A stretch of DNA of 64,000 nt from Desertivirga brevis (GTDB lineage Bacteria > Bacteroidota > Bacteroidia > Sphingobacteriales > Sphingobacteriaceae): contig NZ_JAFEWF010000008.1 in NCBI RefSeq assembly GCF_017355835.1, positions 186,001 through 250,000 of the forward strand, written 5' to 3'. The translations under genes and the position numbers were made by a program. The notes beneath the pieces were generated by a model. That model ran no database searches and was not told the DNA's origin. It saw only the letters and a program-made list of their open reading frames with translations. Positions 24,443-33,529 of this stretch are shown here, one piece after another; within the stretch, counting starts at the first letter, position 1; the number at the start of each line of letters is the position of its first letter.

Positions 24443-25918
24443 ATGAAACTGTCCTATAAAATACTATTCGCATTTTCTATTGTCATTGTTCTTTCGGCCC
24501 TCGATTCATTTACGAATTACCGGCTATCAAAAAAAGTAATCAGTAATACTGAATTCCTTACCCATTCTGAAGCAATAATCAGAACTTCTGCCCGTCTTCA
24601 TAAAACGATCATTGATATGCAGAGCGGGTTTAGAGGCTTTCTTTTGACTGAAGACGAAAGCTTTTTGGATTCATATGAGCGCGGAAGATTGGAGGTTCCC
24701 CAGTTGTTAAAGGAAGGTAAGGGCCTTTTGAAAAACCCCGTCCAAAAAGCAAAACTCGACTCTATAGAAAGTATTCATCTGGAATGGTTAGCTTATTCCA
24801 AAAAGCTCATTGATGCGAAAAGAAAGGCCGACCAATCACCGGATAATATAGGTGAATACAATCTCCTATTTCAAAACAAGCTAAGGAAGCAGGTAGGTAA
24901 AAAATTGAATGATGAGATGGCATTATTATTCCGCCAAATGGATGCTTATGAATATCAGGTGAGAGCGAAAAGAAGGGAAATTCTCTCAGCTTCGATTGAA
25001 AGCACCCATATCACTTCCTTTTCTTTTATGATCATGACCGCTATTATTGGTTTCGCGAGCACCTTCTATATAATCAGAACAATAACAAACAGGATTTCCT
25101 TTATGGTGAACCAAGCCGGGAGCATCGCAGGTGGGGATTTCTGTTTGATAGACGACAATCAGAATGATGAACTTTCCGGACTTAGCCTATCACTAAACCT
25201 AATGTCACAGAAGTTGATGCAAAATTTTACAGATCTTAACAGGAGGAACCTTGAATTGGATCAGTTCGCTTCTGTTGTCTCCCATGATCTGCGAGCTCCA
25301 CTTAGGGGAATATATAATGTAGTATCGTGGATAGAAGAGGATCTCAGCGAATCACTTTCAGAAGAGCTTAAGAAATACCTTATTATTATACAACAGCGTA
25401 TCGGTCGCATGGAAAACTTGATCAGCGCTCTTCTTCATTATGCGCGGGTAAGTAGAAATGATGCCGTTAAAGAGAAAGTTGATCTGAAGGAGCTAGTGAA
25501 TAGTATAATTGATTCTATTGTTCCACGTACCTTCCAGATAATAGTAGGGCACTTGCCTGTAATAGTAACAGACAGAATAAGATTAGAACAGGTAATATCA
25601 AACCTGATAAGCAATGCGGTAAAATACGCGGTGAATGAAAATGGCAAGATTACGGTCTCCTTCAAAGAGCTTTCCGAAGTTTACGAGTTTACTATTGAAG
25701 ACAATGGGGTAGGTATAGACCCTCAGTTTCACGACAAGATTTTCGGTATTTTTCAAACGCTGAGGGAGAAAAATACCGAGGAAAGTACAGGTATAGGGCT
25801 TGCTATTGTTAAAAAAATCATCACAGAGCAGAAAGGAAGTATAAAAGTTCATTCTGAACTTGGAAAGGGGGCCGCTTTCATTTTTACCTGGCCTAAACAG
25901 GGTAACAAGTTTACTTAA
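24443..25918 (+). CDS. CHASE3-domain sensor histidine kinase
   Basis: 491 residues. N-terminal membrane helix (about 5-22), extracytoplasmic CHASE3-type helical sensor (about 35-185, with HKTIIDMQSGFRGFLLTEDE), second membrane helix (about 193-213) and a HAMP-like stretch. HisKA with His281 (SVVSHDLRAPLRG) and the HATPase domain follow: N box NLISNAVKYA, G1 DNGVGIDP, G2 STGIGLAIVKKI. It is a complete class I kinase. It lies 27 bp after the ClC gene and 62 bp before a single-domain response regulator, its likely partner. The signal is unknown. Confidence 0.93.
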   Translation: MKLSYKILFAFSIVIVLSALDSFTNYRLSKKVISNTEFLTHSEAIIRTSARLHKTIIDMQSGFRGFLLTEDESFLDSYERGRLEVPQLLKEGKGLLKNPVQKAKLDSIESIHLEWLAYSKKLIDAKRKADQSPDNIGEYNLLFQNKLRKQVGKKLNDEMALLFRQMDAYEYQVRAKRREILSASIESTHITSFSFMIMTAIIGFASTFYIIRTITNRISFMVNQAGSIAGGDFCLIDDNQNDELSGLSLSLNLMSQKLMQNFTDLNRRNLELDQFASVVSHDLRAPLRGIYNVVSWIEEDLSESLSEELKKYLIIIQQRIGRMENLISALLHYARVSRNDAVKEKVDLKELVNSIIDSIVPRTFQIIVGHLPVIVTDRIRLEQVISNLISNAVKYAVNENGKITVSFKELSEVYEFTIEDNGVGIDPQFHDKIFGIFQTLREKNTEESTGIGLAIVKKIITEQKGSIKVHSELGKGAAFIFTWPKQGNKFT

Positions 25919-25980
25919 AATAATCTATTAAAGCATTTAAACAGAACGTTGTTAATTTTTAGAATATAACAGTTAATTTT

Positions 25981-26421
25981 ATGAAAAGTAACATAATACT
26001 ATTAATTGAGGATGATGAGCTTGATATTATAAGTGTAGAAAGAAGCTTGAACCGACTTGATACCCAATTTGAGCTTTACACAGCATTTAACGGGATTGAA
26101 GCTCTTAGTTTACTCCGTGGAGAGGGGGGCATTCCTCCTGTATATCCTGATATTGTTTTGCTCGACCTGAATATGCCGAAGATGAATGGAATAGAGTTTC
26201 TTAAGATTATAAGAAACGATCCATCGTTAAAAGATCTAAAGGTTTTTGTAATGACCACTTCGGGAGATGTATCTGACCGGGAAGCTACAAGCAAACTAGG
26301 GGTTTTGGGTTATTTGATTAAACCTCTTAATTTTACTGATAACAGGAAGAACCCTAATTCAATGGATGCATTCGTTCAATTTCATTTGGGAAGAATTTTA
26401 AATAATAACCTTATAATTTAG
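25981..26421 (+). CDS. Single-domain response regulator (Rcp1-like)
   Basis: 146 residues, only a receiver domain: acidic pocket EDDE (about 10-13), phospho-acceptor Asp62 (LLDLNMPKMNG), TTSGD switch region and conserved Lys in IKPLN. No output domain. Rcp1-type regulators pair with CHASE or phytochrome-type kinases and signal by protein contact. The gene is directly downstream of the CHASE3 kinase gene, and the two very likely form a pair. The target could be another kinase, a phosphorelay or the ClC protein (speculative). Confidence 0.92.
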   Translation: MKSNIILLIEDDELDIISVERSLNRLDTQFELYTAFNGIEALSLLRGEGGIPPVYPDIVLLDLNMPKMNGIEFLKIIRNDPSLKDLKVFVMTTSGDVSDREATSKLGVLGYLIKPLNFTDNRKNPNSMDAFVQFHLGRILNNNLII

Positions 26422-26479
26422 ATCAAATGGATCGTTGATTCTAAACTATTTTATATAATGAATAATTAAACGGAGTGAG

Positions 26480-29395
26480 CTAGCTCAGTAAACCTTCCTG
26501 TCGTTTTTCCAGCTTAAAATCCTTAAAGAATTCGAACAGGTTGGTTTCTCCTGTGATCTGGAGTTTTTTGCGTAACCTGTACCTGCTGATTTCGACGCCT
26601 CTTGGGGATATCTGCATCAGTTGCGCAATTTCTTTCGTGGTGAGGTTCATTTTCAAGTATGCGCATAATCTCAGGTCATTAGTAGTCAGGTTTGGATATG
26701 CCGATTTAATGTCCCTTAAAAAGTTGGTATGCACCTTATCAAAATATATAGAAAACTGATCCCAACCTCCGTCAGCTTTTTCTTCGCTGCTTAAAGTCCT
26801 AAGTATTTTCTTTAGCTCCATCTGATGTTCATCCTGGTCCATATGCTTATTGAGCTTGTCCAGTTCTCCCTTAATTTTATTCAGAAGCTCGGCTTTCTGG
26901 CCAAGATGCATAGCTATAGACGCTAATTCTGAGTTCTTTGCCTCTATTTCGGTTTCCAGCTTCTCATTTTTCAACTTAACGATCTCTTTTTCAGACTTGT
27001 CGATCTCCAGTTGATGCAGATACTCGAGGCGCCTTTGTTCCTCCTCAAATCGTTTCTGCTGGTTAATGAATTTTTTCTGTTGGAATTTGTATACCTGGTA
27101 TAGAATAAAAGCAATAATAAGACTGTAAATCGTATAAGCAAACCATGTATGATACCAGGGCGGACTTATTGAAAAGCGGTAAACTGCAGCCACAGATTCG
27201 ATTCCAAAATTATTCCTGGCCTTTACCTTAAAAATAAAATTTCCATATGGCAAATTTGTGTAGTCTTTCTCTGTTCTCTTGCTATAAGCCGACCAGGTTT
27301 TGTCAAAGCCTTCCAGATAATAGCTGTATTGGATGTTAGCCTGATTTTTATTGACGATTGAAGAATATTCAAAGTGAAAGGAATTTAGCGCGTATTTCAC
27401 TTCAGGAAACATCTGTTGCTTTTTTATCTCGTTAACCTCTCCAAAATAACCGCCAAAAAGCAGAGAATCGTTTTTTCCTATTGCTCTAACCTGGCTAAAC
27501 TGAACTTTAATAGAATTGCTATTGTGTACATATTTATCAAAATTAATATGATAAAAACCCTTCTGAGCGCCAACAAGGATATTGTTTTTATCGATAGGAT
27601 TAATATGTTCAAAGCCGCTGACCAGTTTACCATTCAATTCTGGTATAAAGATTAGTTCTGGCTTACCTCCTGAAAACTTGCACACTCCCAGGTTCTTGTC
27701 CTGTATAAACCAAATATTCCCGTCTGGGTCCTCCTTCATACACCTTATATATAAACGGCGGAAGATCTTAGTGAAAAATTCGGAGGGTGCAAAGCTATCG
27801 CCTTTTTTATTATACTCATAAATCCCATTTTCGGTACAGATCACCATGCGCCCCTTTACCGTATAAACGTGATTGTTGAAGGTTGAGGGTAGTCCCCTTG
27901 CCTTTGTATAGAGCTTTACCTCGGGATTCTCGAGATTGGTCACGTCAATCTTGTATACTCCTTTATAGGGATGAGAGGCCCAGATCAAATTGTCGTTTCC
28001 AACGGTAATAAAGCGTGCCGATTCATGGAAATTTTTTACAGGTCCCAAAAGTTTGTAACCATCAGAATTATAAGAAAAAATATCAATGCCGTTATAATTT
28101 CCTGCCAGCAGAATGGGGTCTTTGAAATGTTTGTGTTTGTAATAAAGGAATTTCCAGTAGCCTTTGTCGGATGAAAAGTTGGTTGCCGAATTTCCCGACA
28201 TCGAATATGCCCCCTCATGTTTTCCCAGTAATAAATGATTCTCAACAATGTCAAAGCCCCAGGTCTGGCCGCCCGTATTCTCGGTGTATTTTATATTACC
28301 GCTTGATAGACTGATGTCGCCTGTATTGTTCCGTGGCATTGAATAAACAGCACTAGAAAGTCCGAAGTACAACGTGTTATTAAAGATTATAGAGGAGTGT
28401 CCCACCCCTTCGGCAAAAATGTCGGGATTAATGTGTCTGATAGCATTGTTACTTGCAATAAAGTCGATACCGTCATTCAGGCCGAGCCACAAATTCTTAT
28501 TATGATCCTCGTGAATGCTTAGGATAGTACTATTTTGAAGTCCCGTATTCTTAGTGAAGTTGTAAACGATACTACCTTTCTTATTGACAACTAGCAAGCC
28601 GTTATTATTCGTAGCAATAATCAGCATGCCGTTAACATCCCTGAATGCTTGAAGGATTTGCCTATTTCTCAGGTTTGGGGCACCATACGAATCGAGGGTT
28701 TTTAGAGCTCCCTCAGTCAACGTATATATACCATGGTTCATCGTTGTAAGCAGAACTGTATCAGCAGAGAAAACAGAGACAGAGGTGGTGAGGAAATTTT
28801 CCGGTAGGGGAAGAAATTGTTTACTCAAGGAACCTGATTTTAGGAATGCCAGTCCTTTTTGCTTATCCTGAACTACAACCTTTTTACCAGCCAAGCCCAG
28901 GAATACCCATTGACTTGTAGCAGGAATAACTTTTACCTGGTTGTTTGAAAGGTGGAAAATTGCTTTTTCTGTCCTGAAATAAACATCCTTGTCATTACCT
29001 ACAATGTCCCAGATATCTGCAAAGGAGCGGTACTTTTCAGGGAGTTTGTTTTTTAAGCTATAAAATTTTAATTTTCCATTAGTCGCAGGTGAAAAATAGC
29101 CGAACTCATCTTGTCCACCCGCATAAATCCTACTATCTAATCCCAGTGCTATCGATCTTACAATAGTTTTATTTGGCAAAGGATAAATTTTCCAATAAGT
29201 TCCATCATAAGTCAATAGCCCCTCATTATTGGCAAAGTACATTATACCATTCCTGTCCTGTTGTATATCCCAATTTTGCGTTCCTCCATTATAGCTGGTT
29301 TTTTCATAGTTCACTATATCGGGTAAACCGATAGGATTTCCAGCCAAAGCAGTGGCCCGCGCGAAAAGCAACACTAAAAGGAAGAGTTTATGCAT
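26480..29395 (-). CDS. SusR-like membrane regulator: beta-propeller, Y_Y_Y domain and LuxR-type HTH
   Basis: About 971 residues from ATG 29395, which gives a clean signal peptide (MHKLFLLVLLFARATALAG); an upstream ATG at 29443 is unlikely. The periplasmic part (to about 740) holds two-component-regulator propeller repeats (for example DIQQDRNGIMYFANNEGLLTYD) and a Y_Y_Y domain. It is followed by a single membrane helix (FAYTIYSLIIAFILYQVY), a long coiled coil and a C-terminal HTH (NLTTKEIAQLMQISPRGVEISRYRLRKKL). There is no kinase or receiver domain, so ligand sensing is coupled directly to DNA binding from the membrane, as in SusR-like regulators. It is divergent from the beta-glucan locus and presumably controls it. 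Confidence 0.88.
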   Translation of the reverse strand: MHKLFLLVLLFARATALAGNPIGLPDIVNYEKTSYNGGTQNWDIQQDRNGIMYFANNEGLLTYDGTYWKIYPLPNKTIVRSIALGLDSRIYAGGQDEFGYFSPATNGKLKFYSLKNKLPEKYRSFADIWDIVGNDKDVYFRTEKAIFHLSNNQVKVIPATSQWVFLGLAGKKVVVQDKQKGLAFLKSGSLSKQFLPLPENFLTTSVSVFSADTVLLTTMNHGIYTLTEGALKTLDSYGAPNLRNRQILQAFRDVNGMLIIATNNNGLLVVNKKGSIVYNFTKNTGLQNSTILSIHEDHNKNLWLGLNDGIDFIASNNAIRHINPDIFAEGVGHSSIIFNNTLYFGLSSAVYSMPRNNTGDISLSSGNIKYTENTGGQTWGFDIVENHLLLGKHEGAYSMSGNSATNFSSDKGYWKFLYYKHKHFKDPILLAGNYNGIDIFSYNSDGYKLLGPVKNFHESARFITVGNDNLIWASHPYKGVYKIDVTNLENPEVKLYTKARGLPSTFNNHVYTVKGRMVICTENGIYEYNKKGDSFAPSEFFTKIFRRLYIRCMKEDPDGNIWFIQDKNLGVCKFSGGKPELIFIPELNGKLVSGFEHINPIDKNNILVGAQKGFYHINFDKYVHNSNSIKVQFSQVRAIGKNDSLLFGGYFGEVNEIKKQQMFPEVKYALNSFHFEYSSIVNKNQANIQYSYYLEGFDKTWSAYSKRTEKDYTNLPYGNFIFKVKARNNFGIESVAAVYRFSISPPWYHTWFAYTIYSLIIAFILYQVYKFQQKKFINQQKRFEEEQRRLEYLHQLEIDKSEKEIVKLKNEKLETEIEAKNSELASIAMHLGQKAELLNKIKGELDKLNKHMDQDEHQMELKKILRTLSSEEKADGGWDQFSIYFDKVHTNFLRDIKSAYPNLTTNDLRLCAYLKMNLTTKEIAQLMQISPRGVEISRYRLRKKLQITGETNLFEFFKDFKLEKRQEGLLS

Positions 29396-29513
29396 GGTTA
29401 TAATTAGTTCAATAAAAATAGGGAAATTTTGGATGAGCGACATATGTTGTAGGTGAAAAATGCGTTTTTGAGCTTATTAGTGGCTTTTGTTGTAGTTTTG
29501 ATGTACCCCTAAA

Positions 29514-29546
29514 TTCGTGATTAGCCCTCCTTCAGTACTACATTTG
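29514..29546 (+). promoter_or_regulatory. Probable promoter of the beta-glucan utilisation operon
   Basis: The -7 box TACATTTG (29539-29546) matches TAnnTTTG exactly. A weak -33 match TTCG (29514-29517) lies 21 bp upstream. Transcription would start near 29553, which places the true start of the first gene at or after ATG 29571. Confidence 0.5.
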
Positions 29547-29570
29547 CTTCCAACAAACCAATTAGACAAT

Positions 29571-30401
29571 ATGAATTTCAAACCTTTTGTAAACATGAGG
29601 TACATGTATGTACCCTTGATTATTGCGTCTCTGATCTCTGGATGTAAAGAGAAAGAAGGAGAGTTGGGAGAGTCTGCCAGGGCTGCATTTAAAGTAACTC
29701 CGATAGCCGGAAAAGCAAACACTTATTTATTGGAAAGTACATCCGAGAACGCGTTTCGTTATCAATGGGATCTTGGTTCGGGACAGGGTGTAAGAGCCGG
29801 AAAGGCGGTTGACACGGCCTATTATCTAAAGAAAGGAAATTATGATATAAAACTTTACGCTTATGGGAATGGGGGTTATGATGTGGCTACTCAGAAGGTG
29901 AGTGTAACAAGTGACGACCTTTCTCCGATCTTAAACAACCCGATTTTTCAAAAGCTTACGGCTCATCCCTGGAAGCTTAATGCGAACTCAAATGCTCCTG
30001 TTATTGTAGGGACTGAAGGAAACCCGGGGGAATATTTTCAGGGTGGTCCGCTTGCCGACTGCCAGAAAGACGATGTGTATACCTTTGCTTTCGTAAATAA
30101 CGACTTTAAACTCACCTACAATGCCAATGGTTCGACGTTTAATGGCGGAAATGTCGCCCCTAACTACAGCTGTTCATCCGACCGTTCTTACGTTAACGTA
30201 AGTTTTACTTTTAGTTCAACGGTATCAGGTGCTGGTATTGCTTCTATTACGCTGCCGGGCAATCCTCCTGTAAATTTCATAGGTGTTACCGATGTTTCTT
30301 CCAATAACTATCGCATCATCTCTATTTCCGACACCGAAATGGTTTTAAGATCGGGAACAGCGACCGAAACCGTACACCAAATGAGATTTGTAGCACAATA
30401 A
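29571..30401 (+). CDS. PKD-domain surface lipoprotein, probable glycan-binding protein
   Basis: About 276 residues from ATG 29571; an in-frame ATG at 29595 would give MRYMYVPLIIASLISGC. The lipobox ISGC leads to KEKEGELGES, an acidic run typical of lipoproteins exported to the Bacteroidota surface. A PKD-like domain (about 45-115, FRYQWDLGSGQGVRAGKAVDTAYYLKKG) is followed by a beta-rich domain (about 130-276, AHPWKLNANSNAPVIVG). It is first in the operon, 27 bp before susC. By position it corresponds to the SGBP-type proteins of glucan loci, which capture polysaccharide for SusCD. No catalytic motif is visible. Confidence 0.75.
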   Translation: MNFKPFVNMRYMYVPLIIASLISGCKEKEGELGESARAAFKVTPIAGKANTYLLESTSENAFRYQWDLGSGQGVRAGKAVDTAYYLKKGNYDIKLYAYGNGGYDVATQKVSVTSDDLSPILNNPIFQKLTAHPWKLNANSNAPVIVGTEGNPGEYFQGGPLADCQKDDVYTFAFVNNDFKLTYNANGSTFNGGNVAPNYSCSSDRSYVNVSFTFSSTVSGAGIASITLPGNPPVNFIGVTDVSSNNYRIISISDTEMVLRSGTATETVHQMRFVAQ

Positions 30402-30428
30402 ACCAATCAAAGACTAACCAAATTAATC

Positions 30429-33400
30429 ATGGAAAAAATAAAGCATCTGATAGTTTTGCTGATAACATGCTGTTTTATGCAGCAGGTTGTCGCACAAAAT
30501 ATTACCGTAGCCGGAAAAGTCACTGATAAACAGGGAGCTCCGCTTCCAGGAGTGTCGGTGGTGGTTAAAGGGACAAGAGCCGGTACGTCTACAAGTCCCA
30601 CAGGAACCTATTCCATTGCTGTTCCAAAATTGGGATCAACCCTTGTTTTTTCTTTTATAGGATTGACTGAGCAGGAAGTAGTGATTAACAAGGCAGGGGA
30701 ATTAAATGTGGTAATGGACGAAAAATCCATTACTATGAACGAAGTAGTGGTAGTAGGATATGGAAGACAACGTAAGGAAAGTGTAACCGGATCTATATCA
30801 ACCGTTAATACAAAAGAGCTGGTTCAAAGCCCTGTTGGTGATTTAAGTAATGCGATTGCGGGTCGTGTTTCTGGCGTAATTACTAAGCAGCCTGCCGGAG
30901 AGCCTGGTGCTGATGGTGCTCAGATCTATATCAGAGGTAATTCTACTTTCGGTAGCGGAAGCATGGAACCCTTGGTAGTTGTAGACGGAATCGTACGTTC
31001 TTTCCGGGATTTCTCCCAGATGGACCCAAATGAAATTGAATCTGTAAACGTATTGAAAGACGCTTCTTCAGCTGCCATTTTCGGGGTAAAAGGAGCTAAC
31101 GGGGTTATCCTGGTTACGTCTAAAAGAGGAAAGACCGGAAAGATCAGCGCCAATTATTCCTTTAACTATGGAGCATCGCAGGTTACCCGCCTCCCAAAAA
31201 ATCTGGGTTCGTACGAGTACGCCGTTCTGTTCAATGAAGCGAAGCTGAATGATAACCCAAATGCTACTCCTGAATTTTCATTAGAGCGACTGGAGGGTTT
31301 CAGAAGCGGATCTGACCCTGAGCAATACCCGAACACCGATTGGATGGATCTTGTATTAGGTGGTAGTGCTCCTCGTTTGCAGCACAATGTTTCGTTAAGC
31401 GGAGGTACTGAGAAGGTGAAGTACTTTACCTCACTGGGCTATTTGAAGGAAGATGGTTTATATGAATCGTTAAACTACAAACGGTACAACGTGCGCTCGA
31501 ACCTCGATATGCAGGCAACGCCAACGACCAAATTTTCGGTTGACCTTTCGGGTCGTTTAGAAAACCGTTTAACACCTCCGTCAGGAAGTATTTTTGAGCA
31601 CACCATGCGTAATCCGCCTATTCTGCCTGCTCAATTTGCAGATGGTCGTCTGGCTAGTCCCGGGTCTTATCCAAATCCGCTTGCATTAGTTAGTCCGGAA
31701 AGCGGTTATAACAGAACCTCAGGTAATAACCTTCTAACCAACTTTCAGCTTACACAAGACATTCCTTTTGTAAAAGGTCTTAGTCTCAAAGGAGTTTTAG
31801 CATTCGACAGGAGCTTTATTTATAATAAGGTCTGGAATTCCTGGGTGCCTTTGTATGTAAAGAATGCCGATGGAACATATTCAACTAATGCACCGACAAA
31901 ATCGTCCCTTAATAAAAATTTTGGCGAAGCTAAAGGTACTGAGTTACAGGGGCACATTAATTACGAGAACCGCTTCGGAGAGCATGGAATTTCTGCACTT
32001 GCTCTTTTCCTCCAGAAGGAAAATGAAAATAGCGGAATCTATGGTGGAAGAAATTCTTACGAAAGCTCTGCTCTTGAACTTCTAAATTTCGGTCCTGCGC
32101 TAAACGAAACACTTGGTGACTATGAAAACAGGACAGGATTGAAGAGTGCGGCTTTCCGTATCAATTATGACTTTTCTAACAAGTATTTTTTACAGGCCAG
32201 CTTACGCCGTGACCAGTCTGAAAACTTTGCTCCTGATAGAAGGACCGGCTATTTTCCTGCTGTATCTGCAGGATGGGTAGTGACCAAGGAAAGCTTCATG
32301 AGCGGTCTTAAAGCAGTTGATTATCTTAAATTCCGAGGTTCTCATGGTAAGCTTGGAAGTGACCGTATCGGTAGCCGTTTCGGTTACTATAACCGGTACA
32401 ACCTTGTGAATAACAATTATGTATTTGGAAACACTTTGGTGAATGGATTAACCCCGGGTGCAATCGCAAATCCTGATCTAACCTGGGAAACTTCAACTAA
32501 AACTGATGTAGGTTTTGAATCAAGGTTCTTTAAAAATCTGTTAGGTATCGACTTTACCTATTTTACTGAAAAACGTGATGATATCCTTGCCACCCGTAGC
32601 CTTTCAGTGCCTCTATCATTTGGAGCAGCTCTACCGAGCGAAAACATTGGTACGGTAAAAAATAAAGGTATCGAGCTGGTATTAAGTCACGATAACAGGA
32701 TCTCGAATAACCTTAACTACTTTTTAAGGGGAAACTTTACTTTCGCTCGTAATAAAATTATCGAGGCTGCTGAAGCAGCGAATGTTCCCGAAGGTAAAAA
32801 GATCACCGGACGTCCCAATAATGGCTATTATGGGTATAAGGCCGTTGGCATTTTTAGAGATCAGGATGATTACAACAATTCTCCAAAGCCTACTGCATTC
32901 CTGAATTCAACTGGTCCCGGCGATATCAAGTATCAGGACATCAGTGGTCCGGATGGATCACCCGATGGTAAGATAGACGATTATGATATCACGTATTTAG
33001 GTGTCGGTCCACTTCCTGAAATCCTGTACGGGATCAATGCCGGAGTAAGTTTCAAAGGTTTTGAATTTAATTTCCTGCTTCAGGGAGCTTCAAGATCGCA
33101 ACAACTGCTCACCCAGAATGCTGCATGGGCATTTTATAACAGCGGAAGAGTAACTGAGGAATGGCTTGACCGCTGGACCCCTGCTAACCCTGATGCTTCT
33201 ATGCCTCGTTTATCTTTAAATGCTAACGGTAATAATAACTTAACCAGCAGTTTCTGGGTTAAGAATTCGAGCTACCTGCGACTTAAGAATGTTGAGCTGG
33301 CTTATACCATCAAGAATAAATTCCTGTCAAGATACACTTCTGGAGGGGTAAGGCTCTTTGCTACGGGACAAAATCTGTTCACTATTACTGATATCCTGAA

Positions 33401-33485
33401 TGTCGATCCTGAAAATACAGCGGCAAACGGATGGTACTATCCACAGCAAAAAACTTACACCGTGGGATTAAACGTGCAGTTCTAA
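30429..33485 (+). CDS. SusC/RagA-family TonB-dependent transporter (no STN domain)
   Basis: 1018 residues. The signal peptide ends at VVAQ (about residue 23), followed directly by the carboxypeptidase-like domain (ITVAGKVTDKQGAPLPGVSVVVKG), the TonB-box-like EVVVVGYGRQRKESVTG at about 104-120, the plug (YIRGNSTFGSGSMEPLVVVD, DASSAAIFGVKGANGVILVT) and the barrel ending in VGLNVQF. It lacks the STN signalling domain found in the other two SusC proteins here, which agrees with the absence of a sigma/FecR pair and presence of a SusR-like regulator. It should import oligosaccharides released from beta-1,3-glucan by the enzymes encoded downstream. Confidence 0.95.
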   Translation: MEKIKHLIVLLITCCFMQQVVAQNITVAGKVTDKQGAPLPGVSVVVKGTRAGTSTSPTGTYSIAVPKLGSTLVFSFIGLTEQEVVINKAGELNVVMDEKSITMNEVVVVGYGRQRKESVTGSISTVNTKELVQSPVGDLSNAIAGRVSGVITKQPAGEPGADGAQIYIRGNSTFGSGSMEPLVVVDGIVRSFRDFSQMDPNEIESVNVLKDASSAAIFGVKGANGVILVTSKRGKTGKISANYSFNYGASQVTRLPKNLGSYEYAVLFNEAKLNDNPNATPEFSLERLEGFRSGSDPEQYPNTDWMDLVLGGSAPRLQHNVSLSGGTEKVKYFTSLGYLKEDGLYESLNYKRYNVRSNLDMQATPTTKFSVDLSGRLENRLTPPSGSIFEHTMRNPPILPAQFADGRLASPGSYPNPLALVSPESGYNRTSGNNLLTNFQLTQDIPFVKGLSLKGVLAFDRSFIYNKVWNSWVPLYVKNADGTYSTNAPTKSSLNKNFGEAKGTELQGHINYENRFGEHGISALALFLQKENENSGIYGGRNSYESSALELLNFGPALNETLGDYENRTGLKSAAFRINYDFSNKYFLQASLRRDQSENFAPDRRTGYFPAVSAGWVVTKESFMSGLKAVDYLKFRGSHGKLGSDRIGSRFGYYNRYNLVNNNYVFGNTLVNGLTPGAIANPDLTWETSTKTDVGFESRFFKNLLGIDFTYFTEKRDDILATRSLSVPLSFGAALPSENIGTVKNKGIELVLSHDNRISNNLNYFLRGNFTFARNKIIEAAEAANVPEGKKITGRPNNGYYGYKAVGIFRDQDDYNNSPKPTAFLNSTGPGDIKYQDISGPDGSPDGKIDDYDITYLGVGPLPEILYGINAGVSFKGFEFNFLLQGASRSQQLLTQNAAWAFYNSGRVTEEWLDRWTPANPDASMPRLSLNANGNNNLTSSFWVKNSSYLRLKNVELAYTIKNKFLSRYTSGGVRLFATGQNLFTITDILNVDPENTAANGWYYPQQKTYTVGLNVQF

Positions 33486-33529
33486 TACAAAGGGTAATCA
33501 ATTATTTATACAAATTAATTCGACAAGAA

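Noticed and set aside
26474..26489. Palindrome GAGCTAGCTC at the convergent end of the SusR-like gene, considered as a terminator
   Set aside because: It overlaps the gene end, the stem is short with no loop, and there is no T-tract.
33431..33529. Upstream start for the beta-glucan-locus SusD
   Set aside because: It lies inside the susC coding end and would put 33 residues before a perfect lipoprotein signal.
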